Notes under the pieces: model-generated
Databases searched by the model: none
Seen by the model: the letters and a program-made list of their open reading frames with translations, nothing else
Told to the model about the DNA's origin: nothing
Assembly (NCBI RefSeq): GCF_029625905.1
Contig: NZ_JARTLM010000008.1
Span: forward strand, 62,001 to 126,000
DNA length: 64,000 bases
DNA from: Hydrogenovibrio sp. 3SP14C1
GTDB lineage: Bacteria; Pseudomonadota; Gammaproteobacteria; Thiomicrospirales; Thiomicrospiraceae
Reading direction: 5' to 3'
Part shown: positions 17,077 to 24,033 of the stretch, piece after piece
Layout: every line of letters starts with the position of its first letter
How positions within the stretch are numbered: the first letter of the stretch is position 1
Made by a program: the position numbers and the translations under genes

Positions 17077-17967
17077 ATGAGTGAAGAACAGTCCATAATC
17101 ATCAAACGGTTAACTAAGTGTCCACACTGCGCTCATGGTGGGGCATGGAAAGTTGCATTTGCCGATTTTATGACAGCGGCAATGGCTTTTTTCTTAATGC
17201 TTTGGATTTTAAGCGGTGTGAATGATGAAGAAATGAAAGCGATGGCTGAGTATTTTCGTGATCCAACAGTTATTGAAGCGTCTCCTCAAGTATTGGTGCC
17301 TTCAAAAGAAGCAGGGCAAAGTTCGGATTCGATGATTGATATGGGGGGGTTTAAAGATACGCCTAAAGGAAACATCGAAAATGAAGATAGCGCTGATAAA
17401 GCTGAAGAAAAAGCCCAAATGGAAGAATTGAAGCGCCAGATAGAACGAAAAATTTCGGAAAACCCGATTACGAACGAGTTAAAAAATCAATTGAAAATTG
17501 AAGTAACCCCAAACGGGTTGCAAGTTCAGGTGCTTGATGACCGTAAGAGACCCATGTTTGGCAGTGGTGTTGATTTACCAAAAGATTATGCAGCCAAATT
17601 GTTGACAGAAGTAGGGTCTGTATTATCGCAAACAAATCATAGAATAAGCATTGCGGGCCATACGGATTCATCGGGATATCACTCTAATGCAGAGTATACC
17701 AATTGGGAATTATCAGCGGATAGAGCCAATGCGGCAAGACGCTTGCTTTTAGATGGTGGCGTTGGTGAGAAAAAGATTGCACAAGTTGTTGGGTTATCAG
17801 ATACGGTGCCATTTGATAAGGAAAACCCGTATAATCCCCGTAATAGACGAATCAGTATTATCGTGCTGAATAAAGAAGCTGATGAGCGCTTAAAAAGTCT
17901 AAGTGAAGCACCAGGAATGGAAGATTTATCAAAAGAATTGATTAATTCTCCACTGGACAAGAACTAA
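17077..17967 (+). CDS. motB: MotB stator protein with an N-terminal CPHC motif
   Basis: MotB anchors the stator to peptidoglycan and supplies the proton-binding aspartate. The 296-residue product has a cytoplasmic N-terminus, one membrane segment with the channel aspartate D30 in AFADFMTAAMAFFLMLWIL, an acidic linker and plug region (about 50-140), and a C-terminal OmpA-like peptidoglycan-binding domain (ISIAGHTDSSGYHSNAEYTNWELSADRANAARR as one block; NPRNRRISIIV). The N-terminus reads KRLTKCPHCAHGGAWK: C15 and C18 form a CxxC where related proteins usually have Lys/His/Gly-rich residues. This could bind metal or be redox sensitive (inference). It lies 38 bases before fliL. Confidence 0.93.
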   Translation: MSEEQSIIIKRLTKCPHCAHGGAWKVAFADFMTAAMAFFLMLWILSGVNDEEMKAMAEYFRDPTVIEASPQVLVPSKEAGQSSDSMIDMGGFKDTPKGNIENEDSADKAEEKAQMEELKRQIERKISENPITNELKNQLKIEVTPNGLQVQVLDDRKRPMFGSGVDLPKDYAAKLLTEVGSVLSQTNHRISIAGHTDSSGYHSNAEYTNWELSADRANAARRLLLDGGVGEKKIAQVVGLSDTVPFDKENPYNPRNRRISIIVLNKEADERLKSLSEAPGMEDLSKELINSPLDKN

Positions 17968-18005
17968 CAAAAATAGAGCTAATATAAGAACTTAAGGGAT
18001 AAAAC

Positions 18006-18599
18006 ATGGCAGAAGATGTTCAAGAAGAGAAAAAAAGCAGTGGTGGTGGAAAAGGAATGATTATTGCTTTATTAGTCATCATTGTTTTGCTGATTGTGGG
18101 TGTGGCGGTTATGACGTTTGTACTGTTAAGTGGTAATGGTGAAAATGGTTCTACGCATACTGAAAAAGCCGCACAACATGCACCAGCTGAACATTCGGAT
18201 GAACCGGTTGTCTCCAGTGATGGCGTTGTTCAGCAATACTCACCACAGTTCAAACAATATGAACCGCCAGAGCCAGGATCTCCACCACAATATTTTGCAA
18301 TGGAGCCTTTTGTGGTGAACTTTAAAGGAGAAGGGCAAGCTAAATTTTTGGCTGTGACGCTAAAATTTATGTCTCATTATCCGCAGCTGGTAACAGATAT
18401 GGAGAGTTATCGTCCAATTTTAAGAAATGACATAACTTCTTTGTTGAGAATTCAGACTTACAGTGTGATGAATCAAGATAATGGCCCTGATATTTTAAGA
18501 GAAAAGATTCTGACTAAAGCAAGAGCCGTGTTGGAAAAAAGAAATATTTACCCAGATTTATTAGAAAACGTTTATTTTGAACGCTTTGTAATGCAATAA
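18006..18599 (+). CDS. fliL: FliL basal-body-associated stator protein
   Basis: FliL surrounds the stator units at the inner membrane and supports torque under load. The 197-residue product has a short charged cytoplasmic N-terminus, one membrane segment (about 20-42, MIIALLVIIVLLIVGVAVMTFVLL region), a variable Pro/His-rich linker and the conserved periplasmic FliL domain (FAMEPFVVNFKGEGQAKFLAVTLKFM, then RNDITSLLRIQTYSVM and a C-terminal YPDLLENVYFERFVMQ). The end with FVxQ is typical. It lies between motB and fliM with short gaps, consistent with one transcript. Confidence 0.94.
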   Translation: MAEDVQEEKKSSGGGKGMIIALLVIIVLLIVGVAVMTFVLLSGNGENGSTHTEKAAQHAPAEHSDEPVVSSDGVVQQYSPQFKQYEPPEPGSPPQYFAMEPFVVNFKGEGQAKFLAVTLKFMSHYPQLVTDMESYRPILRNDITSLLRIQTYSVMNQDNGPDILREKILTKARAVLEKRNIYPDLLENVYFERFVMQ

Positions 18600-18620
18600 G
18601 ATCTAATTTAGGTAACGTTA

Positions 18621-19640
18621 ATGGATGATATTCTAAGTCAAGATGAAGTCGACGCCCTTCTCAAAGGAATGGGAGGCGGAGATGTTGATACAGAAGGGGA
18701 TAACCCGGCTGAAGGAACATCTGCGAAGGTATACGATTTCACGAACCAAGAGCGGATTGTTCGTGGGCGTTTGCCTGCCTTGGATATCATTAATGAACGT
18801 TTCGCAAGAGGGTTTCAAAGACACTTTAATGAAATGATTATGTCCAGTGTGGAAGTCACTGCGGGTGAAGTCAAAATCATTAAGATGATTGATTATTTAA
18901 GAAATCTTTTTGTACCAACCAGTTTAAACATATATCGCATTAATCCGCTCAACGGGGTCTCACTATTTACGTTAGATTCAAAGCTGATATTCACAGCGGT
19001 TGATATGTATTTTGGTGGAACCGGGTTGCTTCCTTTTAAAATTGAAGGTCGTGAATATACGCCTGTTGAAATGAGTATGGTCAGAAGTATTTTGGATATG
19101 TCTTCTGAAAACCTGCGCAAAGCTTGGGCACCGGTAATGGATATAGAAATTGACTATATGCATTCTGAAATGAACCCTAAGTTTGCCAGTATTGTTGATG
19201 CCACCGATATGATCGTCGTTAGCCCGATTAATGTACGATTTGAAGGCGTAGAAGGGCGAGTTGATATTGTCATGCCTTATGCCATGTTAGAGCCAGTTCG
19301 AGATAAGCTTGAAGAGGGAATGTCTAACCTGCAAGGTGAATCAGATAATCGCTGGTCAAGAACGCTTAAGGAAGAAACCAAAAATATTGAAATTGAGTTG
19401 GCTGTTAATCTTCTTGAGTTGCAGATGAATATGGATGATCTCATGAAGATGGAAAAAGGCGATATTATTCCGATTGAAATGCCAGAGATGGTGACTGTTA
19501 AAGCAGAAGGTATTGGCGTTTTAAAAGGTAAAGTAGGTGAGAGCCAAGATAGAAAAGCGGTAAAAATTGAACAAATACTTCGTCATCCTGCATATCAGGA
19601 GAGAATGGTAGAAAATGTAAAGGAATGGTACGATGAGTGA
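18621..19640 (+). CDS. fliM: FliM flagellar motor switch protein
   Basis: FliM is the C-ring component that binds phosphorylated CheY and reverses rotation. The 339-residue product begins with the CheY-binding peptide LSQDEVDALLKGM, followed by the middle domain with the FliG-contact loop (YFGGTGLLPFKIEGREYTPVE) and a C-terminal SpoA domain (LAVNLLELQMNMDDLMKMEKGDIIPIEMPE) that pairs with FliN. Length and motifs are standard. Its last codons overlap the fliN start by eight bases, implying coupled translation of the two C-ring partners. Confidence 0.97.
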   Translation: MDDILSQDEVDALLKGMGGGDVDTEGDNPAEGTSAKVYDFTNQERIVRGRLPALDIINERFARGFQRHFNEMIMSSVEVTAGEVKIIKMIDYLRNLFVPTSLNIYRINPLNGVSLFTLDSKLIFTAVDMYFGGTGLLPFKIEGREYTPVEMSMVRSILDMSSENLRKAWAPVMDIEIDYMHSEMNPKFASIVDATDMIVVSPINVRFEGVEGRVDIVMPYAMLEPVRDKLEEGMSNLQGESDNRWSRTLKEETKNIEIELAVNLLELQMNMDDLMKMEKGDIIPIEMPEMVTVKAEGIGVLKGKVGESQDRKAVKIEQILRHPAYQERMVENVKEWYDE

Positions 19641-20094
19641 AGAAGATGATCTAAGTGCGTGGGGAGATGCTCTAGACGAGCAAGCTGAAGCTGAAGGAAG
19701 TGATGCGGCAAGTGATGATCCATGGGGAGCTGCGCTTTCCGAACAAGCTGCTGAAAAATCTTCTAACAACTCTGATGAAATCGATGCTGCCTCTTTTGAT
19801 GCGCTTGAAAAAGGGCGAGGAGACAGTTCAGAGAAAGTCGATTTGGATGTGCTTTTAGATATTCCAGTTACGCTTCAATTAGAAATTGGGCGAGCAAAAG
19901 TGTCTATCAGAAACCTTCTGTCTTATACGCAGGGCTCAGTGATAGAAATGGATCGCCTAGCGGGTGAGCCGTTAGACTTACTGGTAAATGGAACTTTGAT
20001 TGCTCATGGTGAAGTCGTTGTCATCAATGATAAATTTGGGGTTCGTTTAACGGATGTTGTTAGTCCGCAAGAGCGAATCAAGAAACTTAAATAG
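19633..20094 (+). CDS. fliN: FliN flagellar motor switch protein
   Basis: FliN forms the lower part of the C ring and docks export cargo. The 153-residue product has a disordered acidic N-terminus (1-70) and a C-terminal SpoA domain (LDVLLDIPVTLQLEIGRAKVSIRNLLSYTQGSVIEMDR as one block, then EPLDLLVNGTLIAHGEVVVINDKFGVRLTDVVSP), which is the FliN signature. The ATG at 19633 lies inside the fliM end and has AAGGA upstream. A strong terminator at 20121 closes the operon here, so fliOPQR, which often follow fliN, are encoded elsewhere. Confidence 0.96.
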   Translation: MSEEDDLSAWGDALDEQAEAEGSDAASDDPWGAALSEQAAEKSSNNSDEIDAASFDALEKGRGDSSEKVDLDVLLDIPVTLQLEIGRAKVSIRNLLSYTQGSVIEMDRLAGEPLDLLVNGTLIAHGEVVVINDKFGVRLTDVVSPQERIKKLK

Positions 20095-20120
20095 AGTTTT
20101 TGTTCCAGTGATTTAATATA

Positions 20121-20149
20121 AAAGGGCTTAAGTAATAAGCCCTTTTTTG
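20121..20149 (+). terminator. Rho-independent terminator after fliN
   Basis: AAAGGGCTTA and TAAGCCCTTT pair around the five-base loop AGTAA and run into six T. It marks the end of the flagellar operon. Confidence 0.9.
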
Positions 20150-20165
20150 TGTGAAGAAGAAATAA

Positions 20166-20375
20166 ATGGTTTCAAGTGACTATTGGGCGCTTTTAGATTT
20201 ACTTACCCCCAGCTCAGTTCTGCTGTTCTTGTTTGTGCTTTTAATGATCTATTTGATTATTAAGGTCTCAACGGTTGTCCTTAAGCTTTTATTGGTTTTA
20301 GGAACAATATTATTGTTGGTGCTTGTATTGACGCCAGAAACAATCAATTACCTAAAGGCATTTTTTGCTAATTAA
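20166..20375 (+). CDS. Hypothetical 69-residue membrane protein
   Basis: I do not recognise this protein. It consists of a short polar N-terminus and two strongly hydrophobic stretches (about 17-36 and 38-57, rich in Leu, Val and Ile) with a Lys between them, then a short tail. That suggests two membrane helices or a tight hairpin. A purine-rich GAAGAAGAA precedes the ATG. It sits 16 bases beyond the fliN terminator and before ssrA on the other strand. It occupies the place where fliO often occurs, but it lacks the cytoplasmic domain of FliO. It could also be a spurious reading frame in AT-rich DNA. Confidence 0.45.
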   Translation: MVSSDYWALLDLLTPSSVLLFLFVLLMIYLIIKVSTVVLKLLLVLGTILLLVLVLTPETINYLKAFFAN

Positions 20376-20410
20376 TGACGTTTTCAGTCAGAACGAATTT
20401 AGAATAAAGA

Positions 20411-20438
20411 AAAAATCTGCTAAGGCCTAACAGATTTT
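20411..20438 (-). terminator. Rho-independent terminator of ssrA
   Basis: On the minus strand AAAATCTG and CAGATTTT form a stem just after the CCA end of tmRNA and end in a T run. The apical part carries an AGGCCT hexamer but not the longer CAGGCCTG core. Confidence 0.75.
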
Positions 20439-20448
20439 AATTGATGTT

Positions 20449-20806
20449 TGGTGGAGATGGGCGGAGTTGAACCGCCGTCCGAGAAGCCTCCATTTAAAAC
20501 TCTACATGTTTATTTGGTCTATTATTTTAACTCAATGCTGCCCGGCCAGCAGGGATCACATTGAGCGAGTTTGTAAAGTTTAGTCAAGCCTTATCCAAAC
20601 ACATAAGACCCGACGATTCCGTGTGAGTCGACACAGAGCTGGGTGCCACGAACAACGGTCCCAGTCTGCGCTAGCGGGATTAAGCCGCTAGAGCGTAGTT
20701 ATCGTCGTTTGCAACTATAACAAATTGAAATAAAGATTTACGTGCATCATTCAGGCACGACATGCATCCTAAATTTTGTACTCCCCGTCGAAACCAGTGC
20801 ATCCCC
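20449..20806 (-). ncRNA. ssrA: Transfer-messenger RNA (tmRNA), tag ANDDNYALAA
   Basis: tmRNA rescues stalled ribosomes together with SmpB. On the minus strand the 5' end GGGGATG pairs with CATCTCC just before the 3' ACCA, forming the tRNA-like acceptor stem. TGGTTTCGACGGGG near the 5' end and CGGTTCAACTCCGCC near the 3' end are the conserved D-like and T-arm regions. The resume codon is GCA at 20710-20712 and the tag frame encodes ANDDNYALAA before TAA at 20680-20682; Escherichia has ANDENYALAA. The length of 358 nucleotides is typical. smpB lies 137 bases upstream on the same strand. Confidence 0.97.
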
Positions 20807-20833
20807 GAATTCGGTTATCATGGTTGTTTCGGT

Positions 20834-20862
20834 AAAAATTTGACCAGGCCTGGCCAATTTTT
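20834..20862 (-). terminator. Hairpin with T run between smpB and ssrA, built on CCAGGCCTGG
   Basis: Read on the minus strand, AAAAATTGGCCAGG is followed by its near-complement CCTGGTCAAATTTTT, with one extra base and one G-U pair. This looks like a rho-independent terminator of smpB. If ssrA were transcribed from the TATAAT further upstream, the RNA would have to pass through it, so it could instead be a processing or attenuation element. Confidence 0.55.
20844..20853. repeat. Iterated palindrome CCAGGCCTGG, intergenic copy between smpB and ssrA
   Basis: The only perfect non-coding copy in the window. It forms the apex of the terminator-like hairpin at 20834-20862. Confidence 0.9.
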
Positions 20863-20886
20863 ATGTACCACAAAATTTACTTTTTC

Positions 20887-20892
20887 ATTATA
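20887..20892 (-). promoter_or_regulatory. Possible -10 element (TATAAT) upstream of ssrA
   Basis: A perfect TATAAT lies on the minus strand 81 bases before the mature tmRNA 5' end, but no good -35 element is visible at 16-18 bases, and a terminator-like hairpin lies between it and ssrA. Kept as a weak candidate. Confidence 0.25.
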
Positions 20893-20943
20893 ACGTTTAT
20901 TGGGGATGGTTACGAATTTTTCAAGGGCGATGTCCTAGAAAAT

Positions 20944-21420
20944 TTATGCGTGATACTTCAAAATGCGCTGTTTATCACGATTCCAGTCACGCTCTTTTTG
21001 GGTTGCACGTTTGTCATGCATTTTTTTCCCTTTCGCTAAGCCAATAGATATTTTGACTTTTCCTTTGCTCCAATGAAGACCTAGCGGAACGACAGTAAAT
21101 CCTTTTTGATCCACCAGCCCCATTAGCCGATCGATTTCTTTACGGTGCATCAGGAGTTTTCTAAGTCTTAACGGATCATGATTTGAATGAGTTGAAGCCG
21201 TAATAAGAGGCGTTATGAGCGCACCAAAAAGCCATGCTTCGTTGTTTTTGAGCAAGATATAGCTTTCATTAATTTGCACTTTACCCTGGCGGAGACTTTT
21301 AACTTCCCAGCCTTCAAGTGCTAAGCCCGCTTCAAAGGTTTCTTCAATAAAATAGTCAAAACGCGCTTTTTTATTTTGAGCGATACTGTTTGGATTGTTT
21401 TGCTTTTTTTTCTTTGCCAT
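20944..21420 (-). CDS. smpB: SmpB tmRNA-binding protein
   Basis: SmpB binds the tRNA-like part of tmRNA and positions it in the decoding centre of stalled ribosomes. The 158-residue product shows [20 protein letters not shown] and [22 protein letters not shown], then [38 protein letters not shown] and a basic C-terminal tail ([18 protein letters not shown]) that inserts into the mRNA channel. Length is typical. No Shine-Dalgarno sequence precedes the ATG; a TATAAT ends nine bases before it, so the messenger may be nearly leaderless. ssrA follows on the same strand; ratA is divergent, 34 bases away. Confidence 0.97.
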   Translation of the reverse strand: MAKKKKQNNPNSIAQNKKARFDYFIEETFEAGLALEGWEVKSLRQGKVQINESYILLKNNEAWLFGALITPLITASTHSNHDPLRLRKLLMHRKEIDRLMGLVDQKGFTVVPLGLHWSKGKVKISIGLAKGKKMHDKRATQKERDWNRDKQRILKYHA

Positions 21421-21429
21421 AATAGGGCG

Positions 21430-21435
21430 ATTATA
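21430..21435 (-). promoter_or_regulatory. Candidate -10 element (TATAAT) directly before smpB
   Basis: TATAAT on the minus strand is separated by only nine bases from the smpB ATG. Transcription starting six or seven bases downstream would leave a leader of two to three bases. The -35 region is not close to consensus. Confidence 0.4.
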
Positions 21436-21454
21436 GCGAATTTACTGGTTAAAT

Positions 21455-21886
21455 ATGAAAAAAATCTCACGCTCTGCGTTATTGCCGTATTCTGCGGAAT
21501 CTATTTTTAATTTGGTTAACGATGTAGCGTCTTATCCTGATTTTTTGCCTTGGTGCGGCGGGGCGGAGGTGGTTGAAGAGTCAGAAGATAGAATGATAGC
21601 CAGTATTTTAATTTCAAAAGCGGGTATCAAGCAGACTTTCACAACACAAAATTTTCTGAAAAAGCCGGAATCGATTGAAATGAATTTAGTTGATGGCCCT
21701 TTTAAAAGCTTGTTCGGTGTCTGGCAATTTAAAAGTTTAGATGAGAATGCCTGTAAAATTACATTGGATATTGAATTTGAAATCAGCAATGCTTTTTTAA
21801 ATGCTGCAATCGGTGCCTTGTTTGAACAAATTGTTTCAACATTGGTTCAGTCTTTTTGTGAGCGAGCTAAACAGGTGTATGGTTAA
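21455..21886 (+). CDS. ratA: RatA / COQ10-like START-domain protein
   Basis: A 143-residue single-domain protein of the polyketide cyclase/START fold. The family includes Coq10 (ubiquinone chaperone) and Escherichia RatA, reported to interfere with ribosomal subunit association. Visible motifs are the N-terminal SALLPYSAESIFNLVNDVASYPDFLPWCGG and the C-terminal helix FEQIVSTLVQSFCERAKQVYG. It is divergent from smpB and overlaps the next gene rnfH by one base (TAATG). The smpB-ratA-rnfH-bamE block is conserved in many gammaproteobacteria, and this conserved order supports the call. A role in ubiquinone handling is as likely as the toxin role. Confidence 0.88.
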   Translation: MKKISRSALLPYSAESIFNLVNDVASYPDFLPWCGGAEVVEESEDRMIASILISKAGIKQTFTTQNFLKKPESIEMNLVDGPFKSLFGVWQFKSLDENACKITLDIEFEISNAFLNAAIGALFEQIVSTLVQSFCERAKQVYG

Positions 21887-22164
21887 TGAAAATCGAAGTC
21901 GCTTATGCGTTAGAAGAAGAACAATTTCTGTTTGAAGAAGAGGTTGAAGCCGGAACGACTGTCTCTGAGGCCTTAAAATCATCCGCTTTGCTAAAGAAGT
22001 TTCCTCAATTAAATATTGATAATGTCGGTATTTTTTCTCAAATTGTAAAGCCAGATCAAGTCTTAAGAGAAGGGGATCGAATTGAGGTGTATCGTCCTCT
22101 TAAAGCCGACCCAAGAGATCGGCGTCGTAAACAGGTAGAGGAAGACCGTAAAAAGTCTTCTTAG
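21886..22164 (+). CDS. rnfH: RnfH / RatB family ubiquitin-like-fold protein
   Basis: A 92-residue protein of the UPF0125 (RnfH, RatB) family with a beta-grasp fold. Typical elements are the N-terminal IEVAYALEEEQFLFEEEVEAG, the helix TVSEALKSSALLKKFP, LNIDNVGIFSQIVKPDQVLREGDRIEVYRPL and the basic tail ADPRDRRRKQVEE. Its biochemical function is not established; the name comes from genes located near rnf operons in some species, and there is no rnf operon here. It is translationally coupled to ratA and overlaps the convergent bamE by four bases at its end. Confidence 0.9.
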   Translation: MKIEVAYALEEEQFLFEEEVEAGTTVSEALKSSALLKKFPQLNIDNVGIFSQIVKPDQVLREGDRIEVYRPLKADPRDRRRKQVEEDRKKSS

Positions 22165-22514
22165 CGGTCTACGGTGACGTTTTGTGGTACCACTTTCCAG
22201 TTTTCTAAAAATTGTTCTTCATCAAAGTTGATGACTAGATGACGAACAGCATCCGGGTGAAAGTCTGGATCGGTTGTGTAAAACACATATTCCCAGTGAT
22301 AAGGGTTAAATGGGTCTTGCCCTAAAGGCGGGCCAAGAATATCTTTGACTTGGCTGGCAGTCAATCCAGGTTGAAGCGTATTGAGTGCTTCTTGGCTGAT
22401 GACCGTTCCTTGAGTGATTGTGGCCTTGTATGGCGTGAAAAATGAACACCCACTTAAGGTTAGTAAACTGAGCGAAAGGCTCAGAAATAAAGCTGTTTTG
22501 ACCTGTTTATTCAT
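22161..22514 (-). CDS. bamE: BamE (SmpA) outer-membrane assembly lipoprotein
   Basis: BamE is a small lipoprotein of the BAM complex that inserts outer-membrane proteins. The 117-residue precursor has a signal peptide with lipobox LSGC (Cys 23), followed by the conserved GTVISQEALNTLQPGLTASQVKDILGPP and YHWEYVFYTTDP. The usual length is about 110-120. It is transcribed toward rnfH and overlaps its last four bases. It shares a 75-base divergent upstream region with fur. bamD, another BAM member, is encoded at 54.7 kb. Confidence 0.93.
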   Translation of the reverse strand: MNKQVKTALFLSLSLSLLTLSGCSFFTPYKATITQGTVISQEALNTLQPGLTASQVKDILGPPLGQDPFNPYHWEYVFYTTDPDFHPDAVRHLVINFDEEQFLENWKVVPQNVTVDR

Positions 22515-22589
22515 ACAATATTTTATCTTAAATCAATTTTTGGTTTATTATACACATTACGGAATTTTTAATAAGGAATCTTAACTTCA

Positions 22590-23003
22590 ATGAGTAGTGC
22601 TGATTTAAAAAAAGTAGGTTTAAAAGTCACCCTGCCGCGATTAAAAGTTTTAGAAATCTTAGAACAAGAAGGTGATGAACATCATCTGACCGCAGAAGAT
22701 GTTTATAAAATATTAATCGAGCAAGGAGAAGAAGTCGGTCTAGCCACTGTTTATCGTGTTTTGACCCAGTTTGAACAAGCGGGCATTGTGAGACGACTTA
22801 ATTTTGAAAATAACATTTCTGTTTTTGAATTGGATACTGGGGATAATCACGATCATTTGGTGTGTGTGAAAACCGGTCGGGTTAAAGAGTTTGTTGACCC
22901 TGTTATTGAAGAGCGCATTAAAGAAATTGCAAAAGAAAAAGGCTATGAATTATCCGCACATAGTTTGGTTATCTACGGGACTTTAACCGACCCTGTAAAA
23001 TAA
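22590..23003 (+). CDS. fur: Fur ferric uptake regulator
   Basis: Fur represses iron-acquisition genes when loaded with Fe(II). The 137-residue product has the winged-helix DNA-binding domain (LKVTLPRLKVLEILEQEGDEHHLTAEDVYKIL; GLATVYRVLTQFEQAGIVRR) and a dimerisation domain with the metal ligands HDHLVC. Fur proteins with a structural zinc have two CxxC pairs; here the first is CVKT and the second is absent, so only one cysteine remains, as in Pseudomonas-type Fur. The gene is divergent from bamE. A strong bidirectional terminator separates it from the convergent PAS-GGDEF gene. Confidence 0.93.
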   Translation: MSSADLKKVGLKVTLPRLKVLEILEQEGDEHHLTAEDVYKILIEQGEEVGLATVYRVLTQFEQAGIVRRLNFENNISVFELDTGDNHDHLVCVKTGRVKEFVDPVIEERIKEIAKEKGYELSAHSLVIYGTLTDPVK

Positions 23004-23024
23004 AATATTCCCTTTTTCGGATAT

Positions 23025-23054
23025 AAAAAAACCACTTAAATAAGTGGTTTTTTT
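23025..23054. terminator. Bidirectional terminator between fur and the PAS-GGDEF gene
   Basis: AAAAACCACTTA and TAAGTGGTTTTT form a stem with A-runs on one side and T-runs on the other, so it can serve both convergent genes. Confidence 0.88.
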
Positions 23055-23078
23055 ATAGATGGATGTTAGTGAAACTTT

Positions 23079-23996
23079 TTAAAGAATTTTTGTTTTTTCT
23101 CGGGTTCCATCTAACGCCTTAATGGCTTTGTTCACGCGTTTAAAAAGTATCTGGCTGTCTTCGTTGGGCTCTCTCAACTCTGTTACGCCTGCATGGCTGG
23201 TCAAACATGTTTTTTCATCTTTATCGAGTTGAATCGTCTGAGATGAAATCGTTTCCTGTGCCAGTTTGGTAATGCGGAAAGCATCCACCGCTTTGATTTC
23301 AGGAAGTACAATCATAAATTGATCACAGCTGAGTCGACCAATGTACCCTAAGTCTTTAACCACATTTTTGATGGCGTGAGCGGCAGTGAGAATGGCTTTA
23401 TCTCCCATCTCATGACCATAAGCATCAGTAATGCGTTTAAAACAATCCAAATTGATTTTAGCCAAAGATAAAGGGCGTTGATTTAGGCGTGCTTTGTTGA
23501 GCTCTTCATCTATAACGCCCATAAAATAATCACGATTATAAAGATCGGTTAATGGATCATTAGAGGATAAACGCTCTATTTGTTCTTCCATGTGTTTACG
23601 GTTGGTGATATTAATGGCTAACCAAATTGCAGCTGGTTGGTCATACGCTTCAGCATCCAATGGATAAACACGAGCCTCATACCATTGACCTTCTGTGGTT
23701 CTTAAAGGTTCAATACCTTGTACTTCAGAGTCAGCAAGCTGATATTCAATTTCTTGAAGATGGCCTGATAAAATGGCTTTATTAACGACTTTTAAAAAGC
23801 GTTCTGCCATTTTCTCAGGTAACACGTCAGAGTACTTTTTACCGATAAGGTTATGACCGTCAGCATAAAGTGTCCGCTCTTGGCCCCCGATAATATCTAA
23901 GTAAGTCCCATCTTGTCCCATCACAAAGATGGGATCAGGCATTGCATTCGCGATGGCTTCAATATGCGAGTGGATTTTGTCAAACTGTTCGGCCAT
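23079..23996 (-). CDS. PAS-GGDEF protein with a degenerate active site
   Basis: A soluble 305-residue protein: a PAS domain (about 12-135, DPIFVMGQDGTYLDIIGGQE region) then a GGDEF-like domain (about 140-300). The domain core is recognisable (SNDPLTDLYNRDYF, LDCFKRITDAYGHEMGDK), but the catalytic GGDEF loop at 223-227 reads SCDQF, and no RxxD inhibitory site precedes it. Active diguanylate cyclases need GG(D/E)EF, so cyclic-di-GMP synthesis is unlikely; binding of GTP or a partner protein is possible. AAAGGA precedes the ATG. It lies 37 bases downstream of ettA on the same strand and is probably co-transcribed with it. Confidence 0.85.
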   Translation of the reverse strand: MAEQFDKIHSHIEAIANAMPDPIFVMGQDGTYLDIIGGQERTLYADGHNLIGKKYSDVLPEKMAERFLKVVNKAILSGHLQEIEYQLADSEVQGIEPLRTTEGQWYEARVYPLDAEAYDQPAAIWLAINITNRKHMEEQIERLSSNDPLTDLYNRDYFMGVIDEELNKARLNQRPLSLAKINLDCFKRITDAYGHEMGDKAILTAAHAIKNVVKDLGYIGRLSCDQFMIVLPEIKAVDAFRITKLAQETISSQTIQLDKDEKTCLTSHAGVTELREPNEDSQILFKRVNKAIKALDGTREKTKIL

Positions 23997-24033
23997 ACTT
24001 TGTTCCTTTTAACGTTAAGGTCAGAATGTTGCG

